From Reyranella massiliensis 521 (GTDB lineage: Bacteria > Pseudomonadota > Alphaproteobacteria > Reyranellales > Reyranellaceae): 42,617 bases of DNA. This document shows, piece by piece, positions 7,291 through 14,819 of this stretch. The DNA is taken from NCBI GenBank assembly GCA_945860205.1, contig CAMARK010000035.1:1-42617 (forward strand). The letters run 5' to 3'. A model generated the notes under the pieces. It made no database searches. It was not told the DNA's origin and was given only the letters and a program-made list of their open reading frames with translations. Each line of letters opens with the position of its first letter. Position 1 is the stretch's first letter. The translations under genes were made by a program, and so were the position numbers.

Positions 7291-8223
7291 TCAGTCGATC
7301 ATCGTATCCATGTAATGCCGGGCGATCTCGCCGGGTGTCGCCTGCCAGACGTTGCCGAAACGCTCGATCCGGCGCAGCGCCTCGTCGAGATATTTTATGC
7401 GGTGCGCCATGCCCATCAGCCAGGGATGGATCGAGAGGTTGAAAACCTGGCCGCCCTCGTGGTGCAGCTGCTCGAACGCTTCGCCCACCAGGTCGGGATA
7501 GCGTGTGGTGCTGATGCGCCGGATCATGAGCTGCTGCACGTCGTCCCATTCCGGCTGGTTGGGCATGGAGACGAACTTCTTGCCCACCTTCATCGGGTAG
7601 GGCTGGTCGTCGTTGGGCCAGTCGAGCACATAGTCGAGGCCGGCATCGGCCAGGAGCTGCGGCGTGCGCTGGCTCTCGCCGTAGTCCTGGCCCAGCCAGC
7701 CGGTCGGCCGGATGCCTGCCGCCTTTTCGATCGCGTCCATGGACGAGGTGATCTCGGCCTTCTCTTCGGCCTCGCTCATCTTGGAGGAGATCATGCGGTT
7801 GGCCGAATGGCCGTGGGCAATGAACTCGTAGTTGCGCTTCTTGAACTGCTCGATCAGGTAGGGATAGCGCTCGGCCGCCAGCGCGTTCACCGCCACGCCG
7901 GCACGGATCTGGTAGCGGTCGAGCACATCCAGCACGCGGAAGATGCCGACGCGGTTGCCGTAGTCGCGCTGGGTCCAGGTGCGGTAGTCGGGCGTAAAGC
8001 TGCCCAGTTCGCCGACATGGCGCGGGTCCTTGAGGCTCGTCTCGTCGGGGATCAGTTCCCAGTATTCGAGATGCAGCAGCACGAACCAGCCGACGCGCGC
8101 GTTCCTCGGCCAGGCAAGCAGCGGTCGTTTCGGATAGGGCGAATAATCGTACCAGGGATTGTCCATCCCGGCGGGCAGCGGCGGCGGGTTCTTCGGGACG
8201 TCGTTCTTGGGGGAAGTGGCCAT
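7291..8223 (-). CDS. Polysaccharide deacetylase/PuuE-like protein
   Basis: A 310-residue NodB-fold hydrolase of the group that includes the PuuE allantoinase. The core starts near residue 33. The metal-site region reads AHGHSANR (136-143), and the second motif is SIHPWLMGMAHR with His266. Both resemble the HG and HPxxxG motifs of PuuE-like proteins, and the classical TFDD motif is absent. It follows the related 299-residue gene with one base between stop and start (TGA-C-ATG), so the two are translationally coupled and probably arose by duplication. Next to xanthine dehydrogenase genes, an amidohydrolase role in purine or related ring breakdown is a reasonable guess. It has no signal peptide, which argues against cell-wall sugar substrates. 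Confidence 0.85.
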   Translation of the reverse strand: MATSPKNDVPKNPPPLPAGMDNPWYDYSPYPKRPLLAWPRNARVGWFVLLHLEYWELIPDETSLKDPRHVGELGSFTPDYRTWTQRDYGNRVGIFRVLDVLDRYQIRAGVAVNALAAERYPYLIEQFKKRNYEFIAHGHSANRMISSKMSEAEEKAEITSSMDAIEKAAGIRPTGWLGQDYGESQRTPQLLADAGLDYVLDWPNDDQPYPMKVGKKFVSMPNQPEWDDVQQLMIRRISTTRYPDLVGEAFEQLHHEGGQVFNLSIHPWLMGMAHRIKYLDEALRRIERFGNVWQATPGEIARHYMDTMID

Positions 8224-8224
8224 G

Positions 8225-9124
8225 TCACGCCTCCTTCCCGAGATGCTGCTGGTACGGTTTCAGCCCGTTGGCCAGGTACCAATCCATGATGTCTTCGGCG
8301 GTGCAGACCCAGGCGTCCTTGTGCTTGCGGATGTAGGCGAGCGCGCGGTCGAGATGCTTCACGCGATGGGGCGCCCCCATCATGTAGGGGTGCAGCGCGA
8401 TGCACATGACGCGGCCATTGTCCGGTCCCTCGCGATAGACCGTGTCGAAATGGTCGATGATCATCTGCGCGAACTCCTCGGCCTCGACCGGTTGGCGGTA
8501 GATCAGGGCGTCGTTGAGATCCATCGTGTAGGGCACGTGGATCAGCGGGCCATGCTTGGTGGCGAGCGGCGTCGGCTGGTCGTCATGATAGAAGTCGCAG
8601 ATATATTCGAGGCCCGCCTCCTTCACGAGGTCGGGCGTGTTGAAGGTGTTGGAGATGGCGGGCGAAAACCAGCCGCGCAGCTTCCGGCCGGTCAGCCTGA
8701 GGTGCGTGGCCTTGCTGTGCTCGATGACCTCGCGCTCCTCCTGCTCGCTATAACCCCAGTGATAGCGCGTGTTGAGGTAGCCGTGGCTCATGTATTCCCA
8801 GCGCCGGGCTTCCATGGCTTCGAGGATCTCGGGAAACATCTCGATCACCGACATGGAGAGCGAGACGGTGCAGCGGAAGCTGTGCTTGTCCAACACCTCG
8901 AACATGCGCCACAGGCCCACCCGGTTGCCGTAGTCGCGGCCACCATAGCCCAGCACGTCGGGGTGCGGCGTGCGCGGCCATGGGTTGCGCACGCGCACCT
9001 CGGCCGGAAGGTATTCATAGTGCTCGATATTGGGGCAGGCCCAGACCGCGACGCGCGCGCCATTGGGCCAGGACAGCTTCGGGCGCTCGACGACGGGAGA
9101 GTAGCCGTAGCGGTATGGATCCAT
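8225..9124 (-). CDS. Polysaccharide deacetylase/PuuE-like protein, first of a tandem pair
   Basis: A 299-residue cytosolic NodB-fold protein related to the next gene: both share RDYGNRVG (63-70 here), a SHGY/AHGH metal-site motif (113-116) and an HP motif (ALHPYMMGAPHR, His245). ATG 9124 is preferred; the frame stays open upstream but that part overlaps xdhA and has no family similarity. It is divergent from xdhAB, with a 76-bp intergenic region (9125-9200) that should hold both promoters. The neighbourhood suggests breakdown of a purine or another nitrogen heterocycle. The tandem pair may form a heteromer or handle two substrates; neither can be decided from sequence. Confidence 0.85.
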   Translation of the reverse strand: MDPYRYGYSPVVERPKLSWPNGARVAVWACPNIEHYEYLPAEVRVRNPWPRTPHPDVLGYGGRDYGNRVGLWRMFEVLDKHSFRCTVSLSMSVIEMFPEILEAMEARRWEYMSHGYLNTRYHWGYSEQEEREVIEHSKATHLRLTGRKLRGWFSPAISNTFNTPDLVKEAGLEYICDFYHDDQPTPLATKHGPLIHVPYTMDLNDALIYRQPVEAEEFAQMIIDHFDTVYREGPDNGRVMCIALHPYMMGAPHRVKHLDRALAYIRKHKDAWVCTAEDIMDWYLANGLKPYQQHLGKEA

Positions 9125-9200
9125 GCGATCTCTTTCTTTGTTTGGCCTGTCGAGTGCATCACGGGTTGCGCTGCACTTCAACGCCCCGCATCCTGTTCGC

Positions 9201-10595
9201 ATGGCGGATAACATTCGCTTCACGCTCAACGACCGTCCGGTCGAACTCGTCGGCGTCTCGCCGATGACGACGCTGCTCGACTGGCTGCGCGAGCAGCGCG
9301 GGCTGAAAGGCACCAAGGAAGGTTGTGCCGAGGGCGACTGCGGCGCCTGCACCGTGGTGCTGGAGCGGGGCAACGCCAAAGGAGTTGGGCGCCGCGAGGC
9401 GATCAACGCCTGCATCGCGCTGCTGGGCCAACTCGACGGCCAGTCGGTGCGCACGGTCGAGGGGTTGCAAGGGCCGGATGGCGCCGTGCACGCCGTGCAG
9501 AAGGCGATGGCCGAGTCGGATGCCACGCAATGCGGCTTCTGCACCCCGGGCTTCGTCATGTCGGCCTATGCCTTCGCCGCCGGCGGTGAGAAGGCCGATC
9601 TTGAGACCATTCACGACGCGCTGGCCGGCAACCTCTGCCGCTGTACCGGCTACAGGCCGATCGTCGAGGCCATGACCAAGGTGGCGGGTTTGCCTTCCGA
9701 GCCGGCGCCGGTGCGGCCCACTCGCGCGGGCTCTGCCGTGTTCGGCGGCTCTTTCTTCGCGCCGCGCTCGCTCGCCGAGCTGTTGAAGCTGCGCACGGCG
9801 CACCCCGAGGCGCTCCTGCTGGCCGGCGCGACCGACCTCGGCCTTCTCGCCAGCCGGTCGCGCAAGCCGCCAGCAGCGGTGATCCATATCGCCCATGTGC
9901 CGGAGCTGACAGCAATCACGGAAGACAAGGAGCAGATCACGATCGGCGCGGGCGCGACCTATGCCGCCGCGATGCCGACGCTGATTGCCGCGTATCCGGC
10001 GCTGAAGGCCTATCTCGCGCGGCTGGGCTCGCGGCAGATCCGCTCCCTGGGCACGATCGGCGGCAATATCGGCACGGCCTCGCCGATCGGCGACATGCCG
10101 CCGGTGCTGCTGGCGCTGGAGGCGAGCCTCCGGCTGGTTTCTAGCCGCGGGGGACGTGATCTGCCGCTGGAAGAGTTCTTTCTGGGGTATCGCAAGACGG
10201 CGCTGGCGCCCGACGAGGTGATCCAGAGCCTCTCGATGCCGCGCCTGTGGCCGGGCGAGGTCTTCTTCTGCGACAAGGTGAGCAAGCGCCGTGATCAGGA
10301 TATTTCCACGCTTGCCGCGGGTTATCGCCTTCGGATCAAGAACGGAAAAGTCGAGGACGTGCGCATCGGCTTCGGCGGTATGGCGGCAATGCCCAAACGC
10401 GCCCGCCACGTCGAAGCGGCATTGCTGAAGGAGGGATTTGCCGCTGCGCTGGCGGCGGTGCCGAAGGATTTCCAGCCGATCGACGATTGGCGCGGCTCCG
10501 CCGCCTATCGCCTGCAGGTCGCCGCCAACCTGTTGCGCCGCCTCGAGTTGCGCATCGCCGATCCCGCGCGTGCGGTCGAGGTCGAGGCGCTATGA
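9201..10595 (+). CDS. xdhA: Xanthine dehydrogenase small subunit (2Fe-2S and FAD)
   Basis: A 464-residue subunit combining two [2Fe-2S] domains with the FAD domain. Cluster I ligands are Cys42, Cys47, Cys50 and Cys71 (GCAEGDCGAC and NACIALL). Cluster II ligands are Cys111, Cys114, Cys146 and Cys148 (CGFCTPG and NLCRCTGYRP). The FAD-binding domain occupies roughly 175-345 (LLAGATDLGLL, GTIGGNIGTASPIGD) and the C-terminal flavin-domain tail about 350-455. ATG 9201 fits the family N-terminus; the frame is open 26 codons further upstream without support. It overlaps xdhB by ATGA. The complex hydroxylates hypoxanthine and xanthine and passes electrons to NAD+. No xdhC maturation factor is visible nearby. 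Confidence 0.93.
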   Translation: MADNIRFTLNDRPVELVGVSPMTTLLDWLREQRGLKGTKEGCAEGDCGACTVVLERGNAKGVGRREAINACIALLGQLDGQSVRTVEGLQGPDGAVHAVQKAMAESDATQCGFCTPGFVMSAYAFAAGGEKADLETIHDALAGNLCRCTGYRPIVEAMTKVAGLPSEPAPVRPTRAGSAVFGGSFFAPRSLAELLKLRTAHPEALLLAGATDLGLLASRSRKPPAAVIHIAHVPELTAITEDKEQITIGAGATYAAAMPTLIAAYPALKAYLARLGSRQIRSLGTIGGNIGTASPIGDMPPVLLALEASLRLVSSRGGRDLPLEEFFLGYRKTALAPDEVIQSLSMPRLWPGEVFFCDKVSKRRDQDISTLAAGYRLRIKNGKVEDVRIGFGGMAAMPKRARHVEAALLKEGFAAALAAVPKDFQPIDDWRGSAAYRLQVAANLLRRLELRIADPARAVEVEAL

Positions 10596-12898
10596 CGGGC
10601 GCGGTCCACAGCGCTCAGCGCCACGACAGTGCCCTGAAACATGCGACGGGCCAGGCGCTCTATATCGACGACATGCCCGAGCCGCCGGGCACGCTGCATG
10701 CCGCCCTGGTGCTGAGCCCCGTCGCAAGCGGCCGCCTGCGCAAGCTCGATCTTTCCGCCGCCAGCACGATGCCTGGAGTCGTGGCCGTGCTGGGCGCCGA
10801 CGACATTCCCGGCAAGAACGATGTCTCGGCGAACCATCATGGCGAGCCGCTGTTTGCGGGGGAGCGCGTCGAGTTCGCGGGCCAGACCCTGGCGATGGTC
10901 GTGGCGACATCGCTCGACGCCGCCCGGCATGCGGCCGAACGCGTGGCGGTCGATATCGAAGCGGACGAGCCGATCCTCGACATCGAGACCGCGCTGGCCC
11001 GACAGGCCTATGTCCAGGCGCCGACGACTCTGCTGCGCGGCGATCCCGATGCCGCTCTCAAGAGTGCGCCGCACAGGCTGAGTGCCGAGTTCTGCGTCGG
11101 TGGGCAGGAGCATTTCTATCTCGAGGGCCAAATAGCTTTTGCGCTGCCGGGCGAGGACGGCGATATCGTCGTCCATTCCTCGACCCAGCATCCGACCGAG
11201 GTGCAGCACATCTGCGCGCGCCTGCTGGGCTGCGATTATAATCGCATCACCGCCGTCGTGCGACGGCTGGGCGGCGGCTTCGGCGGCAAGGAGAGCAACG
11301 CCTCGTGGGTGGCAGGTGCCGCGGCCCTGGCCGCGCACAAGACCGGCCGGCCCGTAAAGCTTCGCCTGCCGCGCGAGATCGACATGATCGCGACCGGCAA
11401 GCGCCATCCCTTCCTCTATCGCTACACCGTGGGCTTCGACGATGACGGCCGGGTGCTGGCGCTCGATGCGATGCTGGCGGCCGATGCCGGTTTTAGCCTC
11501 GATCTCACGCCCGGCGTGATGGCGCGGGCGCTCACCCATACCGACAATGCCTACTGGATTCCGCACTTCCGTGCCGTTGGTTACGCCTGCAAGACCAACA
11601 AGCAATCCAACACCGCCTTCCGTGGCTTCGGCGGGCCGCAGGGCGTGGTCGTCATGGAAGACGCACTCGATCGCATCGCGCACCATCTCGGCCGCGACGC
11701 CAACGAGCTGCGGGCGCTCAACTTCTACGGCGTGGGAAGCGACGAGACGCCTTATGGCCAGAAGGTCGACGAGAACCATCTCGCCCGGTGCTGGGCTGAG
11801 GTGAAGCAGGGCGGCGACTGGGAACGCCGTCGGGCCGAGATCGATGCCTTCAACAAGGTGAACCCGATCCTGAAGCGCGGGCTGGGACTCTTCCCGCTGA
11901 AGTTCGGCATCTCCTTCAACCTGCCGCACATGAACCAGGCGGGTGCGCTGGTGCATGTCTATACCGACGGCTCGATCCGCCTGAACCATGGTGGCACCGA
12001 GATGGGGCAGGGGCTGTTCATCAAGGTGGCGCAGATCGTGGCCGAGGTTTTTAGGGTCGATATCGACCGCATCCGGCCCTCTGCCACCTCGACCGCCGAG
12101 GTGCCCAATACCTCGCCGACGGCTGCGTCCACTGGCTCGGACCTGAACGGCTGGGCGGCGTGGGAGGCAGCCAACACCATCAAGGCCCGCATGATCGCCT
12201 TCGCGTCGGAGCATTTTGGCGCGGCCGACAGCGAGATCGAGTTTGCCGACGGCAATGTGCGGATCGCGAAACCTGGCAGCAACCAGGTTGTGAGCTTTGG
12301 CGAGCTGGCCAGGCTCTGCTGGCTGGGCCGTGTCTCGCTGTCGTCAACCGGCTTCTACAAGACGCCCAAGATTCATTGGGATGCCGCGACGATGCGTGGC
12401 CATCCGTTCTTCTATTTCTCCTTTGGCGCGGCGATGGCGGAAGTGGCCATCGACACGCTGACCGGCGAGAGCCGCGTGTTGCGTGCCGACCTGGTGCAGG
12501 ATTGCGGGACCTCTCTCAATCCCGCGATCGACCTCGGCCAAATCGAGGGCGCCTTCGTCCAAGGCCAGGGCTGGTTCACCTGCGAGGAGCTGTGGTGGGA
12601 CAAGCAGGGGAAGCTGCGCACCGTCGGCCCTTCGACTTACAAGATTCCGGGCAGCCGCGACGTGCCGGCCGTGTTCAACGTGAAGATGCTGGAGAATGCG
12701 CCCTCGCGCGAGGCGACGATCTTTCGCTCCAAGGCGGTGGGCGAGCCGCCATTGCTGCTGGCGACGGCGGTGTGGACCGCGCTCAAGGATGCCATTGCCG
12801 CCGTGGGCAACGGCAAGACGGCCGTGCGCCTGGATGCGCCGGCTACGCCCGAGCGCGTGCTCGCGGCCGTGGAAGCGGCGCGAACAGCCGCGCGATGA
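10592..12898 (+). CDS. xdhB: Xanthine dehydrogenase molybdopterin-binding large subunit
   Basis: A 768-residue molybdenum hydroxylase subunit, starting at ATG 10592 inside the ATGA overlap with xdhA. Family motifs include RRLGGGFGGKE (molybdopterin contact), AFRGFGGPQG (substrate-binding arginine region) and, near the C-terminus, AVGEPPLLLA, carrying the catalytic glutamate of the xanthine dehydrogenase group. These favour xanthine dehydrogenase over CO or aldehyde dehydrogenases. Its last 56 bases overlap the 3' end of the convergent tetR gene. The partner small subunit is directly upstream. Maturation would need XdhC and the molybdenum cofactor pathway from elsewhere in the genome. Confidence 0.94.
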   Translation: MTGAVHSAQRHDSALKHATGQALYIDDMPEPPGTLHAALVLSPVASGRLRKLDLSAASTMPGVVAVLGADDIPGKNDVSANHHGEPLFAGERVEFAGQTLAMVVATSLDAARHAAERVAVDIEADEPILDIETALARQAYVQAPTTLLRGDPDAALKSAPHRLSAEFCVGGQEHFYLEGQIAFALPGEDGDIVVHSSTQHPTEVQHICARLLGCDYNRITAVVRRLGGGFGGKESNASWVAGAAALAAHKTGRPVKLRLPREIDMIATGKRHPFLYRYTVGFDDDGRVLALDAMLAADAGFSLDLTPGVMARALTHTDNAYWIPHFRAVGYACKTNKQSNTAFRGFGGPQGVVVMEDALDRIAHHLGRDANELRALNFYGVGSDETPYGQKVDENHLARCWAEVKQGGDWERRRAEIDAFNKVNPILKRGLGLFPLKFGISFNLPHMNQAGALVHVYTDGSIRLNHGGTEMGQGLFIKVAQIVAEVFRVDIDRIRPSATSTAEVPNTSPTAASTGSDLNGWAAWEAANTIKARMIAFASEHFGAADSEIEFADGNVRIAKPGSNQVVSFGELARLCWLGRVSLSSTGFYKTPKIHWDAATMRGHPFFYFSFGAAMAEVAIDTLTGESRVLRADLVQDCGTSLNPAIDLGQIEGAFVQGQGWFTCEELWWDKQGKLRTVGPSTYKIPGSRDVPAVFNVKMLENAPSREATIFRSKAVGEPPLLLATAVWTALKDAIAAVGNGKTAVRLDAPATPERVLAAVEAARTAAR

Positions 12899-13481
12899 AT
12901 TCGGCCAGCATGCGGTCCATCTCCTTGCGGGCCGCCTTCTCGTCCTTCGCTTCGGCAATCCAGAGTGCTGCCTCGTTGAAGGCGCCTGACAGCAGGAAGG
13001 TCACGGGCTCGACCGCGAGGCCGGGATCGGGTCGTTCCGCCAGCACCGCCGCCACGCCCTCGCGCAGGCTGCGCACGCCGTGCGGTGCATCGATCTCGCG
13101 CCAGCGGTGCCAGCCCAGCACGGCGGGTGCGTCGATCAGGTAGATGCGGCGCACTGCCGGATCGAGGCAGGCATTCAGGAAGGCCTGCGTGCCTTCAATC
13201 AGGGCGGCCAATGGCTCCGTGGCGGGCACGGTCATGTCGTCGATGGTTCCGGCGATGCCGCGTGCGACTTCCTCGACCACGGCCTCGAACAGGGCCTGCT
13301 TGTCCTTGAAGTGATGGTAGAGCGCGCCGCGCGTCACCTTCGCCCGCTTCACGATTTCCTCGGTCGCCGCCGCCTCGTAACCCGAGGCGGCGAAGATCGT
13401 GCGCGCCTCCCTGAGCAGAGTCGCGCGCGTCGCTGCCAGCCGCTCGGCCTGGGTGCGGGGTGTAGCCCGGGGTCTTGACAT
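12843..13481 (-). CDS. TetR-family transcriptional regulator
   Basis: A 212-residue one-domain-plus-ligand-domain repressor. The N-terminal helix-turn-helix is AATEEIVKRAKVTRGALYHHF (about 37-57), followed by KDKQALFEAVV, the standard TetR motif. The C-terminal part resembles the AcrR/TetR ligand domain. It is divergent from the VOC-SDR genes, and two ATACAnnnTGTAT palindromes lie in between, so it most likely represses both itself and that operon. The C-terminus ends in an Arg/Ala-rich tail encoded within the 56-bp overlap with xdhB, suggesting a secondarily extended 3' end. Ligand unknown. Confidence 0.92.
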   Translation of the reverse strand: MSRPRATPRTQAERLAATRATLLREARTIFAASGYEAAATEEIVKRAKVTRGALYHHFKDKQALFEAVVEEVARGIAGTIDDMTVPATEPLAALIEGTQAFLNACLDPAVRRIYLIDAPAVLGWHRWREIDAPHGVRSLREGVAAVLAERPDPGLAVEPVTFLLSGAFNEAALWIAEAKDEKAARKEMDRMLAEFIARLFAPLPRPRARARA

Positions 13482-13483
13482 AC

Positions 13484-13496
13484 ATACAACCTGTAT
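13484..13496. promoter_or_regulatory. Probable TetR operator 1
   Basis: The palindrome ATACA-acc-TGTAT lies immediately before the tetR start and overlaps the promoter area of the VOC gene; a perfect TTGACA is at 13475-13480. Together with operator 2 it forms a larger inverted repeat (13482-13528) in which 15 of 16 positions of each arm match. Center-to-center distance between the operators is 29 bp, so two dimers could bind on nearly the same helix face. Confidence 0.7.
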
Positions 13497-13512
13497 CTAA
13501 ATGTCGATCGAC

Positions 13513-13525
13513 ATACAGATTGTAT
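13513..13525. promoter_or_regulatory. Probable TetR operator 2
   Basis: The palindrome ATACA-gat-TGTAT repeats operator 1 with the same half-sites and a different 3-bp center. It lies between the TTGACA -35 and the VOC gene start at 13551, where a bound repressor would block transcription. Confidence 0.7.
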
Positions 13526-13550
13526 GTAAAACGACATGGAAGAGAGAGCA

Positions 13551-13976
13551 ATGCAGCTCAGGAGCTTCTACACCGTGCTCTGCACCGACGACGTCGCCGG
13601 CACCGCCGCCTTCTGGCAGCGGCATTTCGGCTTCAAGCCGGTGTTCGAGGTCGACTGGTATGTCCATCTGATCAGCGAGGCGTCGGACAAGGCCAATCTC
13701 GCGATCCTCGACTACCGCCACGAGACCATCCCGGCGCCGTTCCGCAAGAAGGCCGCCGGCCTCCTGGTCAATTTCGAGGTCGATGACGTCGATGCGCTCT
13801 ATGCCAAGGCGCAGGCCGAAGGTCTGAAAATCCATCTCACCCTGCGCGACGAGCCGTTCGGCCAGCGGCATTTCATCACCGAGGATCCCAACGGCATCGC
13901 CATCGATGTCATCAAGCCGATTCCGCCCAATGCAGAGTTCGCCAAGCAGTACGCTCCGGACTCGCTGCCGCAGTGA
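13551..13976 (+). CDS. VOC-superfamily (glyoxalase/bleomycin-resistance fold) protein
   Basis: A 141-residue vicinal-oxygen-chelate protein with two beta-alpha-beta-beta-beta modules. [23 protein letters not shown] begins the first module and [17 protein letters not shown] the second. ATG 13551 is chosen because GGAAGAGAGAG precedes it; an in-frame ATG at 13536 would add five residues. VOC members include glyoxalase, dioxygenases and drug-binding proteins, and nothing here picks one. It lies directly behind the two TetR operators and 47 nt before the SDR gene, forming a likely TetR-controlled operon for sensing or modifying a small molecule. Confidence 0.85.
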   Translation: MQLRSFYTVLCTDDVAGTAAFWQRHFGFKPVFEVDWYVHLISEASDKANLAILDYRHETIPAPFRKKAAGLLVNFEVDDVDALYAKAQAEGLKIHLTLRDEPFGQRHFITEDPNGIAIDVIKPIPPNAEFAKQYAPDSLPQ

Positions 13977-14023
13977 TCGAAAGATAAGGTGTCGCCCGAT
14001 TTTCTGGATTTCGGGAGGATGAA

Positions 14024-14818
14024 ATGGACGTACGCATGGACGGCCGCGTGGCCGTGATCACGGGCGCGAGCACCGGTCTTGGCCTCGCCATGGCCAAGGA
14101 ATTCGCAGCCTCTGGCGGCTCGGTGGCGATCCTCGCGCGCAAGGCCGACGCCCTCGCGTCGGCCAAGGCCGAGGTCCAGAAGGCCGCCGGCAAGGCCAAC
14201 ATCAAGATCGAGGCTTATTCCTGCGACGTCTCCAAGGCGGCGCCGATCGCCGATACGATCAAGAAGATCGTGGCTGATTTCGGCAAGGTCGACATCCTGG
14301 TGAACAACGCCGGTATCAGCCACGCCAAGGCATTCGATACTGTGACCGACGAGGACTGGCAGGGCGATCTCGACCTGAAACTGTTTGCCGCCATCCGCCT
14401 CGCGCGTCTGGTGCTGCCGGGCATGCGCGAGCGCAAGTGGGGCCGCATCGTCAACGTGCTCAACATCGGCGCCAAGGCGCCCGGTGCCAACTCGACGCCG
14501 ACCAGCGTCAGCCGCGCCGCCGGCCTCGCACTCACCAAGGCGATGAGCCAGGAGAATGCCCAGCACGGCGTGCTGGTGAACGCCATGCTCGTGGGCCTGA
14601 TCGAGAGTGACCAGTGGCAGCGCCGCCACAAGGCGGCAAACGACGGCAAGACCTACCAGCAGTTCATCGACGGCATGGCCAAGGGCCGCATTCCGCTCGG
14701 CCGCATGGGCAAGGCGGAGGAATTTGCGCGCATGGCCTGCTTCCTGTGCTCGGACGCCGGCTCGTTCGTCACCGGCGTTGCCATCAACGTCGACGGCGGC
14801 GCCAGCCCTGTCGTCTGA
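14024..14818 (+). CDS. SDR-family protein lacking the catalytic tetrad (probable pseudoenzyme or unusual SDR)
   Basis: A 264-residue SDR fold. The cofactor motif TGASTGLG is at 13-20, CDVS at 67-70 and NNAGISH at 94-100. The catalytic region is not canonical: the YxxxK site reads T160-SVS-R164, and the serine position 13 residues earlier is Asn147 (VNVLNIG). The structural asparagine region reads GDLDLKLF instead of N-x-x-G. All four tetrad positions therefore appear changed, while the C-terminal GVAINVDGGAS tail is normal. It begins behind GGGAGGA. Possible roles are ligand binding, a non-redox function, or a distinct chemistry. It is the second gene behind the TetR operators. Confidence 0.82.
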   Translation: MDVRMDGRVAVITGASTGLGLAMAKEFAASGGSVAILARKADALASAKAEVQKAAGKANIKIEAYSCDVSKAAPIADTIKKIVADFGKVDILVNNAGISHAKAFDTVTDEDWQGDLDLKLFAAIRLARLVLPGMRERKWGRIVNVLNIGAKAPGANSTPTSVSRAAGLALTKAMSQENAQHGVLVNAMLVGLIESDQWQRRHKAANDGKTYQQFIDGMAKGRIPLGRMGKAEEFARMACFLCSDAGSFVTGVAINVDGGASPVV

Positions 14819-14819
14819 C

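Noticed and set aside
7189..8289. A 366-codon plus-strand open frame across the deacetylase gene
   Set aside because: It is antisense to the deacetylase, which has clear family motifs; the frame reads as a high-GC shadow with no recognisable domain.
10505..12214. A 569-codon minus-strand open frame inside xdhB
   Set aside because: xdhB carries all family motifs on the plus strand, and the antisense product is Arg/His/Gly-rich low-quality sequence.
13536..13550. The upstream ATG (13536) as start of the VOC gene
   Set aside because: The strong GGAAGAGAGAG site lies between it and ATG 13551 and fits only the latter.
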